64,000 bases of DNA from Mycoplasmatota bacterium (GTDB taxonomy: Bacteria; Bacillota_I; Bacilli_A; MAG-NZ). Made by a program: the position numbers and the translations under genes. Under the pieces are notes generated by a model. The model was not told where the DNA came from, searched no databases, and saw nothing but the letters and a program-made list of their open reading frames with translations. This document shows positions 44,212 through 53,584 of this stretch, one piece after another (position 1 is the stretch's first letter; each line of letters begins with the position of its first letter). The DNA lies in the NCBI GenBank assembly GCA_018394315.1, contig CP074575.1:833501-897500 (forward strand), in the 5' to 3' direction.

Positions 44212-45487
44212 TAAAAAAAGAAAATTTTGGGGATTTTATTCTTTAGATTATAAAGCAATGGAAAAATACATTGAAGATATGGCGAGAAAAGGATGGATGT
44301 TAGAGAAAGTAAATAGATTCATTGCTACTTTTAAAAAGACAAAACCTCAAAACATTAAGTGCAGTATTGATGTTTTCCCTAAATCAAAAAGTTTGAATTT
44401 TGAACGTTTAGATGAATATAGACAATTCTGCGAAGAATCTGGGTGGAATTATATAACTGAATATGATAGCTTTCAGTTTTATTATGCTTCTCATAGTGAT
44501 AATCCTATTCCCATACAAACTGATAAAGAAATTGAGAAGACAATTGTAGAAAGTACCATTTTAAAGCGTGAAATAATTAGTAGTATTAGTTTCTTTATTA
44601 TGGTATGCTTGTATTCTTTTATGGGTGTGTTGGATTTTAGGTATACTATGCTTTATAGTAATACTAGTACAATATTGTTATTGGTTATGCCAGTTATGAT
44701 TATTATAATGCTTCTACAAAGTATATATTTAATTATAACTAAGTGGAGAATAAAAAAAGGAATTTCTTCACTTAAATCAAGTTCGAGCAATGCTGTTATA
44801 AGAAGATTTTGCTTTAGTCTCGTACCTGTAATAATCTTATTACTAACTGTAATTGTAATAGTTATTGATGTTATTCTTGGGACAAAGTTTATTGCAGCTA
44901 TTTTTGCACCTATATTTCTAATTGGTGGAACTTTATTTATTTTGAGTAAAAATAAAATCAGCAGTACAAGGATGAAAGTTATAATTGGAATTATTACTCT
45001 CATTTTTGGTACTGTAGCATCATTCTTTAGTACTCTATCATATATTAATTCGGCAATAGGTAAAGCGAACGAATATGGTAGTGACTATCCTGTTATGGAA
45101 TTAGGAGATTTTTTAGAAAGAAAGACTATAGTGGCTGTAAATAGCTTTAGTGACAATTTCAGCATAATTGTGCCTCAAAATTATGTTCATTGGGAGATAC
45201 AAAATGATGGTGTATCCATTAGAACTAAATATTTAATGGCAGCAAATATACATTTTGCAAGTATAATATTCGACGGAATGCTAAATGATGAACTTAGGAA
45301 TGGTGAAACTCAAGTTAATGCAAACAGCTACTGGAATATCGATAAAGCAATATTCATAGAAGATAAGAGTAGAGTTCTACTTCAAAATGAAAATGTTGTA
45401 GTATACATTGAAGGAGACTTTGATTTTAGCAATGATGGTGTTATTAATATAATTAAGAATAAGTTATCTTTAGAAAGTAACACTTAA
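44204..45487 (+). CDS. DUF2812 membrane protein (PadR partner)
   Basis: 427 residues. N-terminal DUF2812 domain (about 1-110): KFWGFYSLDYKAMEKYIEDM, GWMLEKVNRF, CEESGWNYI are typical. Then four transmembrane helices (about 130-155, 157-185, 205-228, 230-265), and a C-terminal extracytoplasmic or cytoplasmic soluble part. Family members are of unknown function and sit downstream of padR. Start ATG 44204 (GAGGTGATTGTG upstream) overlaps the padR stop by 8 bases, coupling translation. Confidence 0.8.
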   Translation: MNNKKRKFWGFYSLDYKAMEKYIEDMARKGWMLEKVNRFIATFKKTKPQNIKCSIDVFPKSKSLNFERLDEYRQFCEESGWNYITEYDSFQFYYASHSDNPIPIQTDKEIEKTIVESTILKREIISSISFFIMVCLYSFMGVLDFRYTMLYSNTSTILLLVMPVMIIIMLLQSIYLIITKWRIKKGISSLKSSSSNAVIRRFCFSLVPVIILLLTVIVIVIDVILGTKFIAAIFAPIFLIGGTLFILSKNKISSTRMKVIIGIITLIFGTVASFFSTLSYINSAIGKANEYGSDYPVMELGDFLERKTIVAVNSFSDNFSIIVPQNYVHWEIQNDGVSIRTKYLMAANIHFASIIFDGMLNDELRNGETQVNANSYWNIDKAIFIEDKSRVLLQNENVVVYIEGDFDFSNDGVINIIKNKLSLESNT

Positions 45488-45602
45488 TATCTCGCTTTTC
45501 TATAGATGAGATATTTTAACACTAATATACATATTTACCATTAATAGTGTAATATGCCTTGAGATGATGCTTACAAAGTGTGGTTATAGATATTATTTAT
45601 GC

Positions 45603-45859
45603 ATGGCTTATAAGGAGAATATAGAGAGTGGAGATAATCTTAATTTGGTTGATGATATTTGTCTTCCTTGTCTTATAAAGGAAATTGATAACTGTGCAAG
45701 TTGTAATGAATATATGTGAAACTATTTAGTAGAATCGTTGATTGTGATGAGAAAAATTATTTTGTAAGTAATATATTAAGTGAGGGTCATGAGAATATTG
45801 TTAAACATTATGAGTCTAAAAAAGACTTGAATCAAAAAAAACTAAAAAGGAGGGTTAAC
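45603..45859 (+). other. Possible broken small Cys-rich ORF
   Basis: ATG 45603 opens a 38-codon frame containing CLPC and CASC, ending at 45719. Another frame beginning GTG 45716 continues KLFSRIVDCDEKNYFVSNIL in frame with the following GNAT. A single frameshift would join them into one zinc-finger-like protein; not recognised. Poor confidence. Otherwise 45488-45602 holds nothing seen. Confidence 0.3.
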
Positions 45860-46399
45860 ATGAGTAGTTTAAAGACTGACCGATTATTACTTAGATCCTT
45901 GAGCATTCAAGATTCGGATAGAATTGAGGAATTAGCAGGGGAATATGATGTAGCTAAGACAACTTTGAATATTCCTCATCCTTACCCCAAAGGGTCTGCA
46001 AAAGAATTTATTAATGGTGTTTTGAACGCTGAGGAAAGTGGAAAGGTTGTTATTTTTGCAATTACTGAGAAGACAACCCATGACTTAGTTGGTATTATGA
46101 GTATACAGTTTTCTAATATTCATAAGCGCGGGGAATTAGCTTATTGGGTAGGTAAACCTTACTGGGGAATAGGATATGGGACTGAAGCAGCTAAATCTAT
46201 ATTGTCATATGGGTTTGAGGAGCTTAAACTTAACAAGATTTATGCACAAGCCTTTACTGCAAATCCAGGGTCGTGGAGAGTAATGGAGAAAATTGGACTT
46301 AAATACGAAGGTACGCTAAAACAACATGTTTTTAGATTCGGTAAATTCTACGATTTAGTTTGTTATGGGCTTACGAGTGATGCTTATTTAAAGAAATAA
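45860..46399 (+). CDS. GNAT acetyltransferase, RimJ/RimL type
   Basis: 179 residues. TDRLLLRSLSIQDSDRIEELA at the start, IGIMSI-like strand (LVGIMSIQFSNIHKRGELAYWVG), acetyl-CoA loop WGIGYGTEAAKSILSYGF and the C-terminal ANPGSWRVMEKIGLKYEGTLKQHVFRFGKFYDLVCYGL are typical of the ribosomal-protein N-acetyltransferase-like group, which also includes small-molecule acetyltransferases. Start ATG 45860 with AAGGAGGG upstream; the frame extends further upstream without a site. Ends at a terminator. Confidence 0.85.
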   Translation: MSSLKTDRLLLRSLSIQDSDRIEELAGEYDVAKTTLNIPHPYPKGSAKEFINGVLNAEESGKVVIFAITEKTTHDLVGIMSIQFSNIHKRGELAYWVGKPYWGIGYGTEAAKSILSYGFEELKLNKIYAQAFTANPGSWRVMEKIGLKYEGTLKQHVFRFGKFYDLVCYGLTSDAYLKK

Positions 46400-46402
46400 T
46401 AA

Positions 46403-46440
46403 AAATCGGAGTGGTATAAAATTACCAGTCCGATTTTTAT
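46403..46440 (+). terminator. Terminator after the GNAT gene
   Basis: Long stem AAAAATCGGA-TGGTA / TACCA-TCCGATTTTT; usable from both strands. Confidence 0.85.
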
Positions 46441-46503
46441 GTTCACTAAGAACTTGATATTATTTTTTAATTATGAAGTGATATACAGTATTTTTCTTTA
46501 TGT

Positions 46504-47379
46504 TTAAAAAATATCTAAATCATTACCTGAAACAACTTCTCCTTTGTAATTCTCTTTAATGTCTTGTAGTATCTCGTATTCCCTTTTTCTGAGTTTAAGT
46601 TTAAGATCTTTATCATCGCTCTGAAGATCTAACATAAATAATTGATGATACAATATTAAAAGATTCGGTTTAACCTTTGATGCGATTACACCAAGTTCAT
46701 AAGAAGAAGTATGAACACTGGAATGGTAATTTTTCCACTCGGTAGACCTATCTTTAATTCCAGCATTAGAGTATACTTCGTGAATTAAAATATCACAATC
46801 TTTAGCATAGCTTATAATATTCCCATTTGGTGATGTATCTCCGGAGATTACTATTGTTTTGGTTGGTGTGTAAAACTTATATCCATATGCTTCAAATGAA
46901 CCATGAGTTACCGGAAATGCTTCGACTCTTACATATTTATCTTGATAGATTGTTCCTGGACTAATTTCATTCACATCAACTTTCCAGCCTTTATCATTTG
47001 CTGGCTCGAGCCCGTTGATTCGCTCAAGTATATCTTGTTTATATGCTTTCAATATGTGTTTTGTCATTTCTTTTAATCCTTTGGGTCCATAAACCTCTAG
47101 TGATTTGTCTCTTTCTAATACCCAAGGAGAAAATATCAGATCTGGATACCCAATTGTGTGGTCTGAATGTAAGTGTGTTAAAAATGCTCGTTTTAAGTTT
47201 TTTGGTTTAAGAGCTTCGATTCCATTCCTGTATGCTTTGGCAGCTTGCCTAACGACTCCTGGTCCAAAATCAACTATATATGAGTTTTCACCTACAATAA
47301 CTGCTACAGATGGTCCAGAACGATCTGGATCGGCATTTGGAGTTCCTGTTCCTAATAAAACGACTTTTGTATTTATCAT
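46504..47379 (-). CDS. MBL-fold hydrolase (RNase Z-like)
   Basis: 291 residues, metallo-beta-lactamase fold. The metal motif THLHSDHTIGYPDL lies near residue 66 (HxHxDH), further ligands in FPVTHGS and VISGDTSPNGN (Asp) and the C-terminal LYHQLF (His). VVLLGTGTPNADP at the N-terminus resembles RNase Z/arylsulfatase-like (ElaC-type) members, but the exosite arm of tRNase Z is not visible, so activity on tRNA is uncertain. Starts 30 bases after the asnB stop with AAGGAGGAAA upstream, so probably co-transcribed with asnB on the minus strand. Confidence 0.8.
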   Translation of the reverse strand: MINTKVVLLGTGTPNADPDRSGPSVAVIVGENSYIVDFGPGVVRQAAKAYRNGIEALKPKNLKRAFLTHLHSDHTIGYPDLIFSPWVLERDKSLEVYGPKGLKEMTKHILKAYKQDILERINGLEPANDKGWKVDVNEISPGTIYQDKYVRVEAFPVTHGSFEAYGYKFYTPTKTIVISGDTSPNGNIISYAKDCDILIHEVYSNAGIKDRSTEWKNYHSSVHTSSYELGVIASKVKPNLLILYHQLFMLDLQSDDKDLKLKLRKREYEILQDIKENYKGEVVSGNDLDIF

Positions 47380-47408
47380 TGTAATTTCCTCCTTTAATAA
47401 ATTATATA

Positions 47409-48980
47409 CTATTCTCCACTTTCACCATAGTTATCTAATACTCTTGCACTCGGATCCTTTACATTACATCCGTCCCATTCCTTGTTTGGCATCCAAAAGT
47501 CAACTATTAGGCTTTCTCTATTTGAGTAATATTTTTCGAATATTTCTCTATACAATAGTGATTCCTTAGTAAATGGAGTCTTATTATTATATTTTTTTCT
47601 TCTTTCTTCAAATTCATTATCAGTAAATTTCTTTTCTGCATACTCTTTTATATAATCAACTAAAGAATGACCGACTGCATCACTAAAAGCTGCTTTTTCT
47701 CTATACAATATATTGTTTGGTAAATAATCACCTTCAAATGCTTTTCTCAATAGATATTTTCCTTGTCCATAGGAATTGATTTTTTTGCTTGGATTAATAC
47801 TCATTACATAATCAACAAAATCTAAATCTCCAAATGGTACTCTTGCTTCAAGAGAATTACCAGCTATACATCTATCGGCTCTTAGTACATCATACATAAA
47901 TATTTCTTTTATTCGTTTCATAGATTCCTTCTGGAATTCACTCTCACTAGGAGCAAAATCAGTATATTTATATCCGAAAAGCTCATCACTAATTTCTCCA
48001 GTTAAAACTACTCTAATATCCGTTTGCTCTCTAATATATTTACATATTAAGTACATTCCAATAGATGCCCTAATAGTTGTAATATCCCAGGATTCTAGTT
48101 TGTAGATTACTTCTTCAATAGAGTTTAACACATCGTCTTTTGAAATTATTACTTCTGTGTGATCACTTTTAATGAACTCCGCTACTTCTTTAGCATATTT
48201 TAAGTCTATCGCATCCTTTTCCATTCCGATTGAGAATGTTTTAATTTGCATATCTAATTTTTTAGAAGCGATAGAACATACTAGGCTTGAGTCTAAGCCG
48301 CCACTAAGTAAAAAGCCTATAGGAGCATCTGAAGGTAACATCTTTTCAATACCTTTGGTAAGTCTTTTGTTTAAACCGGTAGTTATATCTTTTAAGCTAT
48401 CATTAATATAGGTACTAGCTTTACTAGGATCGTAATATCTTATAAATTTTTCTCCGTCATAATAATGCCCTGGAGGGAATGGATAAACTTCACTACAAAG
48501 TTCATTTATAGCCTTTACTTCTGATGCGAACATAATTGAATTCGATACTTTAGAATACCCGTAAAACATAGGTCTAATTCCGATTGGGTCTCTACCGGCA
48601 ATAAACTTATTTATTCTTTTATCATACAAACAAAGAGCAAACTCACCATCAAGCATCTTAAAAAAATCTGCTTCGTATATCTTATATAATGGAAGTAATA
48701 TTTCACAATCACTTTTTGATTTATACTGAATTTCTAAATCTTTCTTTAAATCTAAATAGTTATATATTTCACCATTACAAACAATCATATTCTCCTCATA
48801 CTTAAATGGCTGCATACCTGCTTCGCTTAAGTCCATAATACTCAGTCTATGAAAACCGAAAATTCCTTTGCCTATCACAATCCTAGTCATATCGGGACCA
48901 CGGTGTTTAATCTTATAGAACTCTCTCTCGTACTCCTTTAAGTCAATATCAGTTTCTGAATAAACTAAAAATCCACACAT
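47409..48980 (-). CDS. asnB: Asparagine synthase (glutamine-hydrolysing)
   Basis: Makes asparagine from aspartate, glutamine and ATP. 523 residues. The catalytic Cys2 of the Ntn glutaminase is in MCGFLVYSETD, so I start at ATG 48980, which has AAGGAGG upstream; the longer frame would bury that Cys. RGPD, FGFHRLSIMDL and ICNGEIYNY follow. The synthetase half has the PP-loop GFLLSGGLDSSLV near 230 and SDELFGYKY near 335. A T-box leader with an Asn codon lies upstream. Confidence 0.95.
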   Translation of the reverse strand: MCGFLVYSETDIDLKEYEREFYKIKHRGPDMTRIVIGKGIFGFHRLSIMDLSEAGMQPFKYEENMIVCNGEIYNYLDLKKDLEIQYKSKSDCEILLPLYKIYEADFFKMLDGEFALCLYDKRINKFIAGRDPIGIRPMFYGYSKVSNSIMFASEVKAINELCSEVYPFPPGHYYDGEKFIRYYDPSKASTYINDSLKDITTGLNKRLTKGIEKMLPSDAPIGFLLSGGLDSSLVCSIASKKLDMQIKTFSIGMEKDAIDLKYAKEVAEFIKSDHTEVIISKDDVLNSIEEVIYKLESWDITTIRASIGMYLICKYIREQTDIRVVLTGEISDELFGYKYTDFAPSESEFQKESMKRIKEIFMYDVLRADRCIAGNSLEARVPFGDLDFVDYVMSINPSKKINSYGQGKYLLRKAFEGDYLPNNILYREKAAFSDAVGHSLVDYIKEYAEKKFTDNEFEERRKKYNNKTPFTKESLLYREIFEKYYSNRESLIVDFWMPNKEWDGCNVKDPSARVLDNYGESGE

Positions 48981-49009
48981 TCTTATATCCTCCTTATTTT
49001 TTTGGAGAA

Positions 49010-49282
49010 ATAAAAAAAACAACTACTTCCCCCATAATCATGGGACGAATAGTTGCGATATCCGCGGTGCCACCCAAATTGCCTAACTTGACCTCTTTTA
49101 AGTTCTAATAAACCTAAGCAGTATGGTAACGGACTACATCCGACTTAGTCTACTCTCATAAATGATTTCGGTAAGCAACTCGGAGGTGTTCTTCATATAA
49201 AAATTATTACTAGTCTTCCATCGTCACTAGCTTGCTGAAAATAATAGTGAATATTACTTTTCCTCGTCAAAGTATTTTCATT
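49010..49282 (-). promoter_or_regulatory. T-box riboswitch, asparagine-specific (AAC specifier)
   Basis: Minus strand. T-box core GGGTGGCACCGCGG (complement of 49062-49075), followed by a terminator (CAACTA.../TAGTTG with seven T, about 49017-49055). In stem I the stretch GAAGAACACCTCCGAG places the specifier AAC at 49188-49190 (minus strand), an asparagine codon, matching asnB. Confidence 0.92.
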
Positions 49283-49311
49283 AGTATAAATTTATTTTCC
49301 TTTGATGTCAA
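49283..49311 (-). promoter_or_regulatory. Promoter of the asnB T-box transcript
   Basis: On the minus strand: TTGACA, 17 bases, TATACT. Confidence 0.82.
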
Positions 49312-49483
49312 GAATTAAATAATGAAAGGGTTTTAACCGCTCTTTTACACAAAGTAGAAACAAATAATGATAATAAAGACTAGTAATACTGCTGACCGAC
49401 TGAATTATTATAATTTTATATAATTATTTCTTAAATTTCTAAATTCTCTTGACTTTTAAAGAAGTCTACATTAAAATGTTTAT

Positions 49484-49509
49484 AACGTTAAAAAAAGTTG
49501 AACGTTGAA
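49484..49509 (+). promoter_or_regulatory. Repeated AACGTT motif before the MFS gene
   Basis: ATAACGTTA and GAACGTTGA, two AACGTT palindromes 18 bases apart, flank the likely start of transcription and may be the operator of the ArsR-type regulator encoded downstream. A TTGACT at 49449 could serve as -35. Confidence 0.45.
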
Positions 49510-49532
49510 ATACTTTTCACGAGGAGGATAAG

Positions 49533-50846
49533 ATGGATATTGTAAAAAAAGAAAAAGGAATATTGGATTTATTTAGGAATAAAAATTATCTAAAGTTGTT
49601 AATTGCTTCTAGTGTTAGTCGATTTGGTGATGCTCTAGATGCAATAGCTTTTGGATACTTGGTTTATAAGATTACTGACAGTGCTTTGTTGATGGGGCTT
49701 TTGTTTGCATGTAATGCTATACCCAATATTATATTTGGGATTCATGCTGGGATATTTGTTGATAGACATTATAAGAAGATTATAGCTGTTAGTGCTGATA
49801 TGATAAGAGGATTGATTGTGATTACTACAGTTTATTTACTTCTGAATGGTTTATTAGAGACATGGTATTTATTTGTTGTCACTTTCATAAATTCAACAGT
49901 TGAAACATTTGCTTCGCCTGCAAAAACATCTATCTTTACCCGTGTTTTAGATGAAGATGATTACTTAACAGGAAGTTCATTAAGTAAGTCTGTAAACTCT
50001 GTAGCTGACCTACTGGGCTTGGGATTAGCGGGAGGTATTGTAGTCTTTTTAGGAACAAGTGGGGCATTACTTGTGGACTCTGCGACGTTTATAGTTAGTG
50101 CTATTTTCATCTTCGTAATGAAATTTAATGATGAACTCAAAAATGATGTGGTTAAATCAAATTATAAAGATGATTTTAACGAAGGCTATAGTTTTATTAA
50201 ACAAAATAGATTTATAATAATAATAATTTTATTATTCGCTTTAACTAATGTTGTACTAGTACCATTTAACGTATTTAGATTTATGTTTATAGAAGAATAC
50301 TTATTGGAAGAAGTAACACTAGTATCAGGAGTAGGAATTGCTATTACTATTGGAATGATTCTAGGAGGATTAATTGCAGCTAAAATTGGTAAAAGGTTTA
50401 AGGTTAATCATTTAGTAAGCGGTGGTATGAGTTCATTAGGATTTGGAGTTTTTATATTTGGTATTGCACCTTTACTTTTAAATTATCGATACTTTATGTT
50501 AATATTGATATATAGTGTAGCAATTCTTATGGGTATGGGAGTTACGATTAGTACTAGCGCTTTGGGTGCTCATTTAATGAAAATAATCCCAAAAACAATG
50601 ATTGGAAGAATTATGGCAGTTATGAATATGCTATTATTAACAGTTACTCCGGTGGCAGCTGCTATTATAGGGGCCATAGGAGAAGTAATAAGACTAGATA
50701 TTATTTTTATAGTCTGCGGTATGATTCAATTGACTGTAGCTTTATCATTGTTTTTTATAAAAGGATTCAATACAGATAGCGAGGAAATTGTACATGAAAG
50801 AAAAAATTGTATTTACAGAAATAAAAGACATAAGAACGCTCATTGA
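49533..50846 (+). CDS. MFS transporter (drug-efflux-like)
   Basis: 437 residues, major facilitator superfamily, about 12 transmembrane segments. Loop 2-3 motif FGIHAGIFVDRHYKK (G-x-x-x-D-R-x-x-R/K-K), LLIASSVSRFGDALDAIAFGYLVYK at the start and SALGAHLMKIIPKTMIGRIMAVMNML near 345 are typical of the MFS_3-type exporters related to macrolide and enterobactin efflux. The last codons overlap the downstream ArsR-type regulator by 53 bases. Cargo unknown. Confidence 0.85.
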   Translation: MDIVKKEKGILDLFRNKNYLKLLIASSVSRFGDALDAIAFGYLVYKITDSALLMGLLFACNAIPNIIFGIHAGIFVDRHYKKIIAVSADMIRGLIVITTVYLLLNGLLETWYLFVVTFINSTVETFASPAKTSIFTRVLDEDDYLTGSSLSKSVNSVADLLGLGLAGGIVVFLGTSGALLVDSATFIVSAIFIFVMKFNDELKNDVVKSNYKDDFNEGYSFIKQNRFIIIIILLFALTNVVLVPFNVFRFMFIEEYLLEEVTLVSGVGIAITIGMILGGLIAAKIGKRFKVNHLVSGGMSSLGFGVFIFGIAPLLLNYRYFMLILIYSVAILMGMGVTISTSALGAHLMKIIPKTMIGRIMAVMNMLLLTVTPVAAAIIGAIGEVIRLDIIFIVCGMIQLTVALSLFFIKGFNTDSEEIVHERKNCIYRNKRHKNAH

Positions 50847-51363
50847 CCCATACAGATTGAAGATACTAAGGACATTTACAACTGAAAACGAACAACTTAC
50901 TGCCAAGATGGTTGCTGACATTTTGGAGGAAGTACCATCTAAAGTAAGCTATCATATTAAAAAGATGGAAAAAACGGGAATTCTAGAAATCGTCAATACA
51001 AAAGTAATTAATGGAATAGTTGCTAAATACTATTCACCAACTGCAAAAGAATTTCGAGTAGAGACACTAGAAGAGGATGATTTTAAGTATTTGGAGTTAA
51101 ATAATATATACTCTGATATTATAAATGATTTCAAAAAGTCATTTATTAGAGCAACAAATAATATTAAAAATCCTACGGTAGTTTTAGGAAAACAGGTGTT
51201 CTTGAATGAGGAACAATTTAGTGAACTAAGCAAGATCATAAATGATAAAATACTTGAATTTCAGGATAGTGGTGAAGGTAAAGATAGTTACCAAGCATTC
51301 TTTACGCTATATGGAGAAAATGATTTGAAAAATATTATTAAAACAAACATGACAAAATTATAA
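50794..51363 (+). CDS. ArsR-like winged-helix transcriptional regulator
   Basis: 189 residues. N-terminal winged helix (about 10-90): LIDPYRLKILRTFTTENEQLTAKMVADIL and VSYHIKKMEKTGILEIV, typical of the ArsR/DUF2087-like helix-turn-helix group (recognition helix KVSYHIKKMEK). The C-terminal half is a helical effector/dimer region. Starts inside the MFS gene at ATG 50794 (GAGG upstream), so expressed with it and likely controls the pair, perhaps through the AACGTT boxes. Ends at a strong terminator. Confidence 0.75.
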   Translation: MKEKIVFTEIKDIRTLIDPYRLKILRTFTTENEQLTAKMVADILEEVPSKVSYHIKKMEKTGILEIVNTKVINGIVAKYYSPTAKEFRVETLEEDDFKYLELNNIYSDIINDFKKSFIRATNNIKNPTVVLGKQVFLNEEQFSELSKIINDKILEFQDSGEGKDSYQAFFTLYGENDLKNIIKTNMTKL

Positions 51364-51398
51364 GATTTCTTTTTTAAAAAGGTATATTGGGCTGAGTC

Positions 51399-51445
51399 GG
51401 TAATAAAATAAATATCCTAATAGGAGTTTATTTTATTACCTTTTT
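51399..51445 (+). terminator. Terminator after the MFS/ArsR operon
   Basis: Fourteen-base stem GGTAATAAAATAAA / TTTATTTTATTACC with a 14-base loop, then TTTTT. Confidence 0.9.
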
Positions 51446-51564
51446 ATAATCTTACCAAGATTAATTTTAATGATAACGCTTTTAAGTTGTTATTTAATCA
51501 AAAATAATATAACCTTAATAGGGTTTATGTAGAAAATGTATAAATATAAAATTTAGAGGTAATT

Positions 51565-53376
51565 ATGAGAAAAGATATTATAAATATAGCAGTGGTTGCA
51601 CACGTTGATGCAGGTAAATCCACACTAGTTGATGCACTTTTATCTCAAAGTGGATCAGAAAAAGTAGATATAGAACAAATAATGGATAGTAATGACTTAG
51701 AACGTGAAAGAGGTATTACAATCTATTCTAAGAATTGCTCAATTGAATATAAGGGCATTAAAATCAATATTGTTGATACTCCTGGTCATGCCGACTTTTC
51801 ATCGGAAGTTGAGAGAATCATTAAAACTGTAGATACTGTAGTTTTATTAGTAGATTCAAGTGAAGGGCCAATGCCGCAAACTAGGGTGGTTCTTAAGAAA
51901 GCTCTAGCAAGAGGGTTAAAACCAATTCTTTTAGTCAATAAAATCGACAAGAAAGATCAAAGAGCTGAAGAAGTCGTTGATATGACATTTGATTTATTTG
52001 TAGAACTAGGTGCAACGGATGAACAATTGGATTTTCCAATTTTATATGGAGTTGCGAAACAAGGGATTATAAAAGAAGAAATTGATGATGATAGTAACTC
52101 ATTAGAACCTTTATTTAATTTATTATTAGATCATGTAGATGTGTACCCAGATTATTCTAATGAAGACTTGCAAATGCAAGTATCTTCTTTAAGCTATAGC
52201 GAGTACCTAGGTAGACAAGGCGTGGGTAGAGTTAACAAAGGTATATTAAAAAAGGGTGCTTTTGTGACGGTTTGTAAACGAGATAAAACTGTTGTTAAAT
52301 CAAAGATCGGTACAATTTATATTAATGAAGGTTTAAGGAAAAAAGAAGTTGATGTTGCTTACTGTGGTGATATCGTAACTTTCACTGGTATTAGTGATAT
52401 CTCAATTGGTGATACAGTGTGTAAACTTGATAGTCCTAACCCTATGGATACAATCGAAATTGAAGAGCCTACTATGGCTATGAATTTCTTAGTGAATGAT
52501 TCGCCATTTGCTGGAATCTCAGGAAAATATGTTACATCAAGAGAAATTATGGAGCGTCTGGATAAAGAGTTAGAAACAAATGTTGGTTTAAGAGTTGAAC
52601 AACTAAAGGAAAGTGGCGGATTAAAGGTATCTGGTCGTGGAGAATTACATTTAAGTATTCTAATAGAAAGAATGAGAAGAGAGGGTTACGAGTTATGTGT
52701 CTCAAAACCTGAAGTGCTTTTACGTGATATAGAAGGTACTCTACATGAACCATTTGAAAAAGTGATTGTGAGCGTACCAAATCAATATTCTGGAACAATC
52801 ATTAATCAACTAAATGTTAGAAAAGGTATCATGAACTTTATGGATTCTGATGGCAGTTATACAAAACTTGAGTACCTCGTTCCAACTCGTGGACTAATAG
52901 GATACAGAAGTGAATTTATCAATAGTACTCATGGTTACGGAATTATGGAAAAGTCATTTGATAGTTATAATCCTTATGTAGGAAAAATCCAATCCAGAAT
53001 AAATGGAGTATTTATAGCAAAAGAAGATGGGAAAGCAATGACTTACTCGTTACTTGCATTAAGTGAACGCGGTGTAATGTTCGTTGAGCCAGCAACTAAA
53101 GTTTATACAGGAATGATTGTTGGAATGAACAGTCGTGATAATGACTTAGTCGTAAACCCGTGTAAAAATAAGGTACTGTCAGCAATGAGAACTGCAGGAA
53201 CTGATAATTATGTAAAATTAAAAGAAACTAGAAAGTTTACTCTAGAACAAGCCTTAGAATTTATAGAACAAGATGAATTAGTTGAAATTACACCTGATGA
53301 TATAAGATTGAGAAAAAAAATATTAAATGAAAATGAACGTAGAAGAGCTAATAAAGTAGCACGTAGTGATGCATAG
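51565..53376 (+). CDS. typA: Translational GTPase TypA/BipA
   Basis: Ribosome-binding GTPase of the EF-G family, needed for growth under stress and for 50S assembly. 603 residues. G1 AHVDAGKST at 11-19, G2/G3 RGITI and DTPGHADFSSEVER, G4 NKIDK, and the BipA-specific C-terminal domain (SEFINSTHGYGIMEKSFDSY, and MIVGMNSRDNDLVVNPCK near 515). The C-terminus ends KVARSDA. ATG with TTAGAGG upstream. Stands alone before the met riboswitch. Confidence 0.96.
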   Translation: MRKDIINIAVVAHVDAGKSTLVDALLSQSGSEKVDIEQIMDSNDLERERGITIYSKNCSIEYKGIKINIVDTPGHADFSSEVERIIKTVDTVVLLVDSSEGPMPQTRVVLKKALARGLKPILLVNKIDKKDQRAEEVVDMTFDLFVELGATDEQLDFPILYGVAKQGIIKEEIDDDSNSLEPLFNLLLDHVDVYPDYSNEDLQMQVSSLSYSEYLGRQGVGRVNKGILKKGAFVTVCKRDKTVVKSKIGTIYINEGLRKKEVDVAYCGDIVTFTGISDISIGDTVCKLDSPNPMDTIEIEEPTMAMNFLVNDSPFAGISGKYVTSREIMERLDKELETNVGLRVEQLKESGGLKVSGRGELHLSILIERMRREGYELCVSKPEVLLRDIEGTLHEPFEKVIVSVPNQYSGTIINQLNVRKGIMNFMDSDGSYTKLEYLVPTRGLIGYRSEFINSTHGYGIMEKSFDSYNPYVGKIQSRINGVFIAKEDGKAMTYSLLALSERGVMFVEPATKVYTGMIVGMNSRDNDLVVNPCKNKVLSAMRTAGTDNYVKLKETRKFTLEQALEFIEQDELVEITPDDIRLRKKILNENERRRANKVARSDA

Positions 53377-53399
53377 TATTATTTGAGTTGAATTTTGTG

Positions 53400-53428
53400 T
53401 TGACACAGTAATTTTATTATGTTAAGAT
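53400..53428 (+). promoter_or_regulatory. Promoter of the metNIQ operon
   Basis: TTGACA, 17 bases, TAAGAT, ~15 bases before the SAM riboswitch. Confidence 0.75.
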
Positions 53429-53442
53429 TTTGAAAACTAAAT

Positions 53443-53564
53443 ATTATCTAGAGCAACTGAGGGATAGGCCCTATGACGTTGCAGCAACCCTTATTATTAA
53501 GAAGGTGCTAATTCCTAAAGATAAGAATAATAAAAATATAACTTATCTTATGATAAGTTTTTTT
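53443..53564 (+). promoter_or_regulatory. SAM-I (S-box) riboswitch with terminator
   Basis: Core elements AGAGCAACTGAGGGATAGGC, CCTATGACGTTGCAGCAACC and AAGGTGCTAATTCC match the S-box consensus. A terminator (AACTTATC / GATAAGTT plus T run, 53541-53564) follows. High SAM would stop transcription before metNIQ. Confidence 0.92.
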
Positions 53565-53584
53565 AATTTCTACAGGAGGTTAAT

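Noticed and set aside
47105-47569. 154-codon plus-strand ORF across the asnB and MBL genes
   Set aside because: Antisense to the ends of two recognisable genes; shadow frame.
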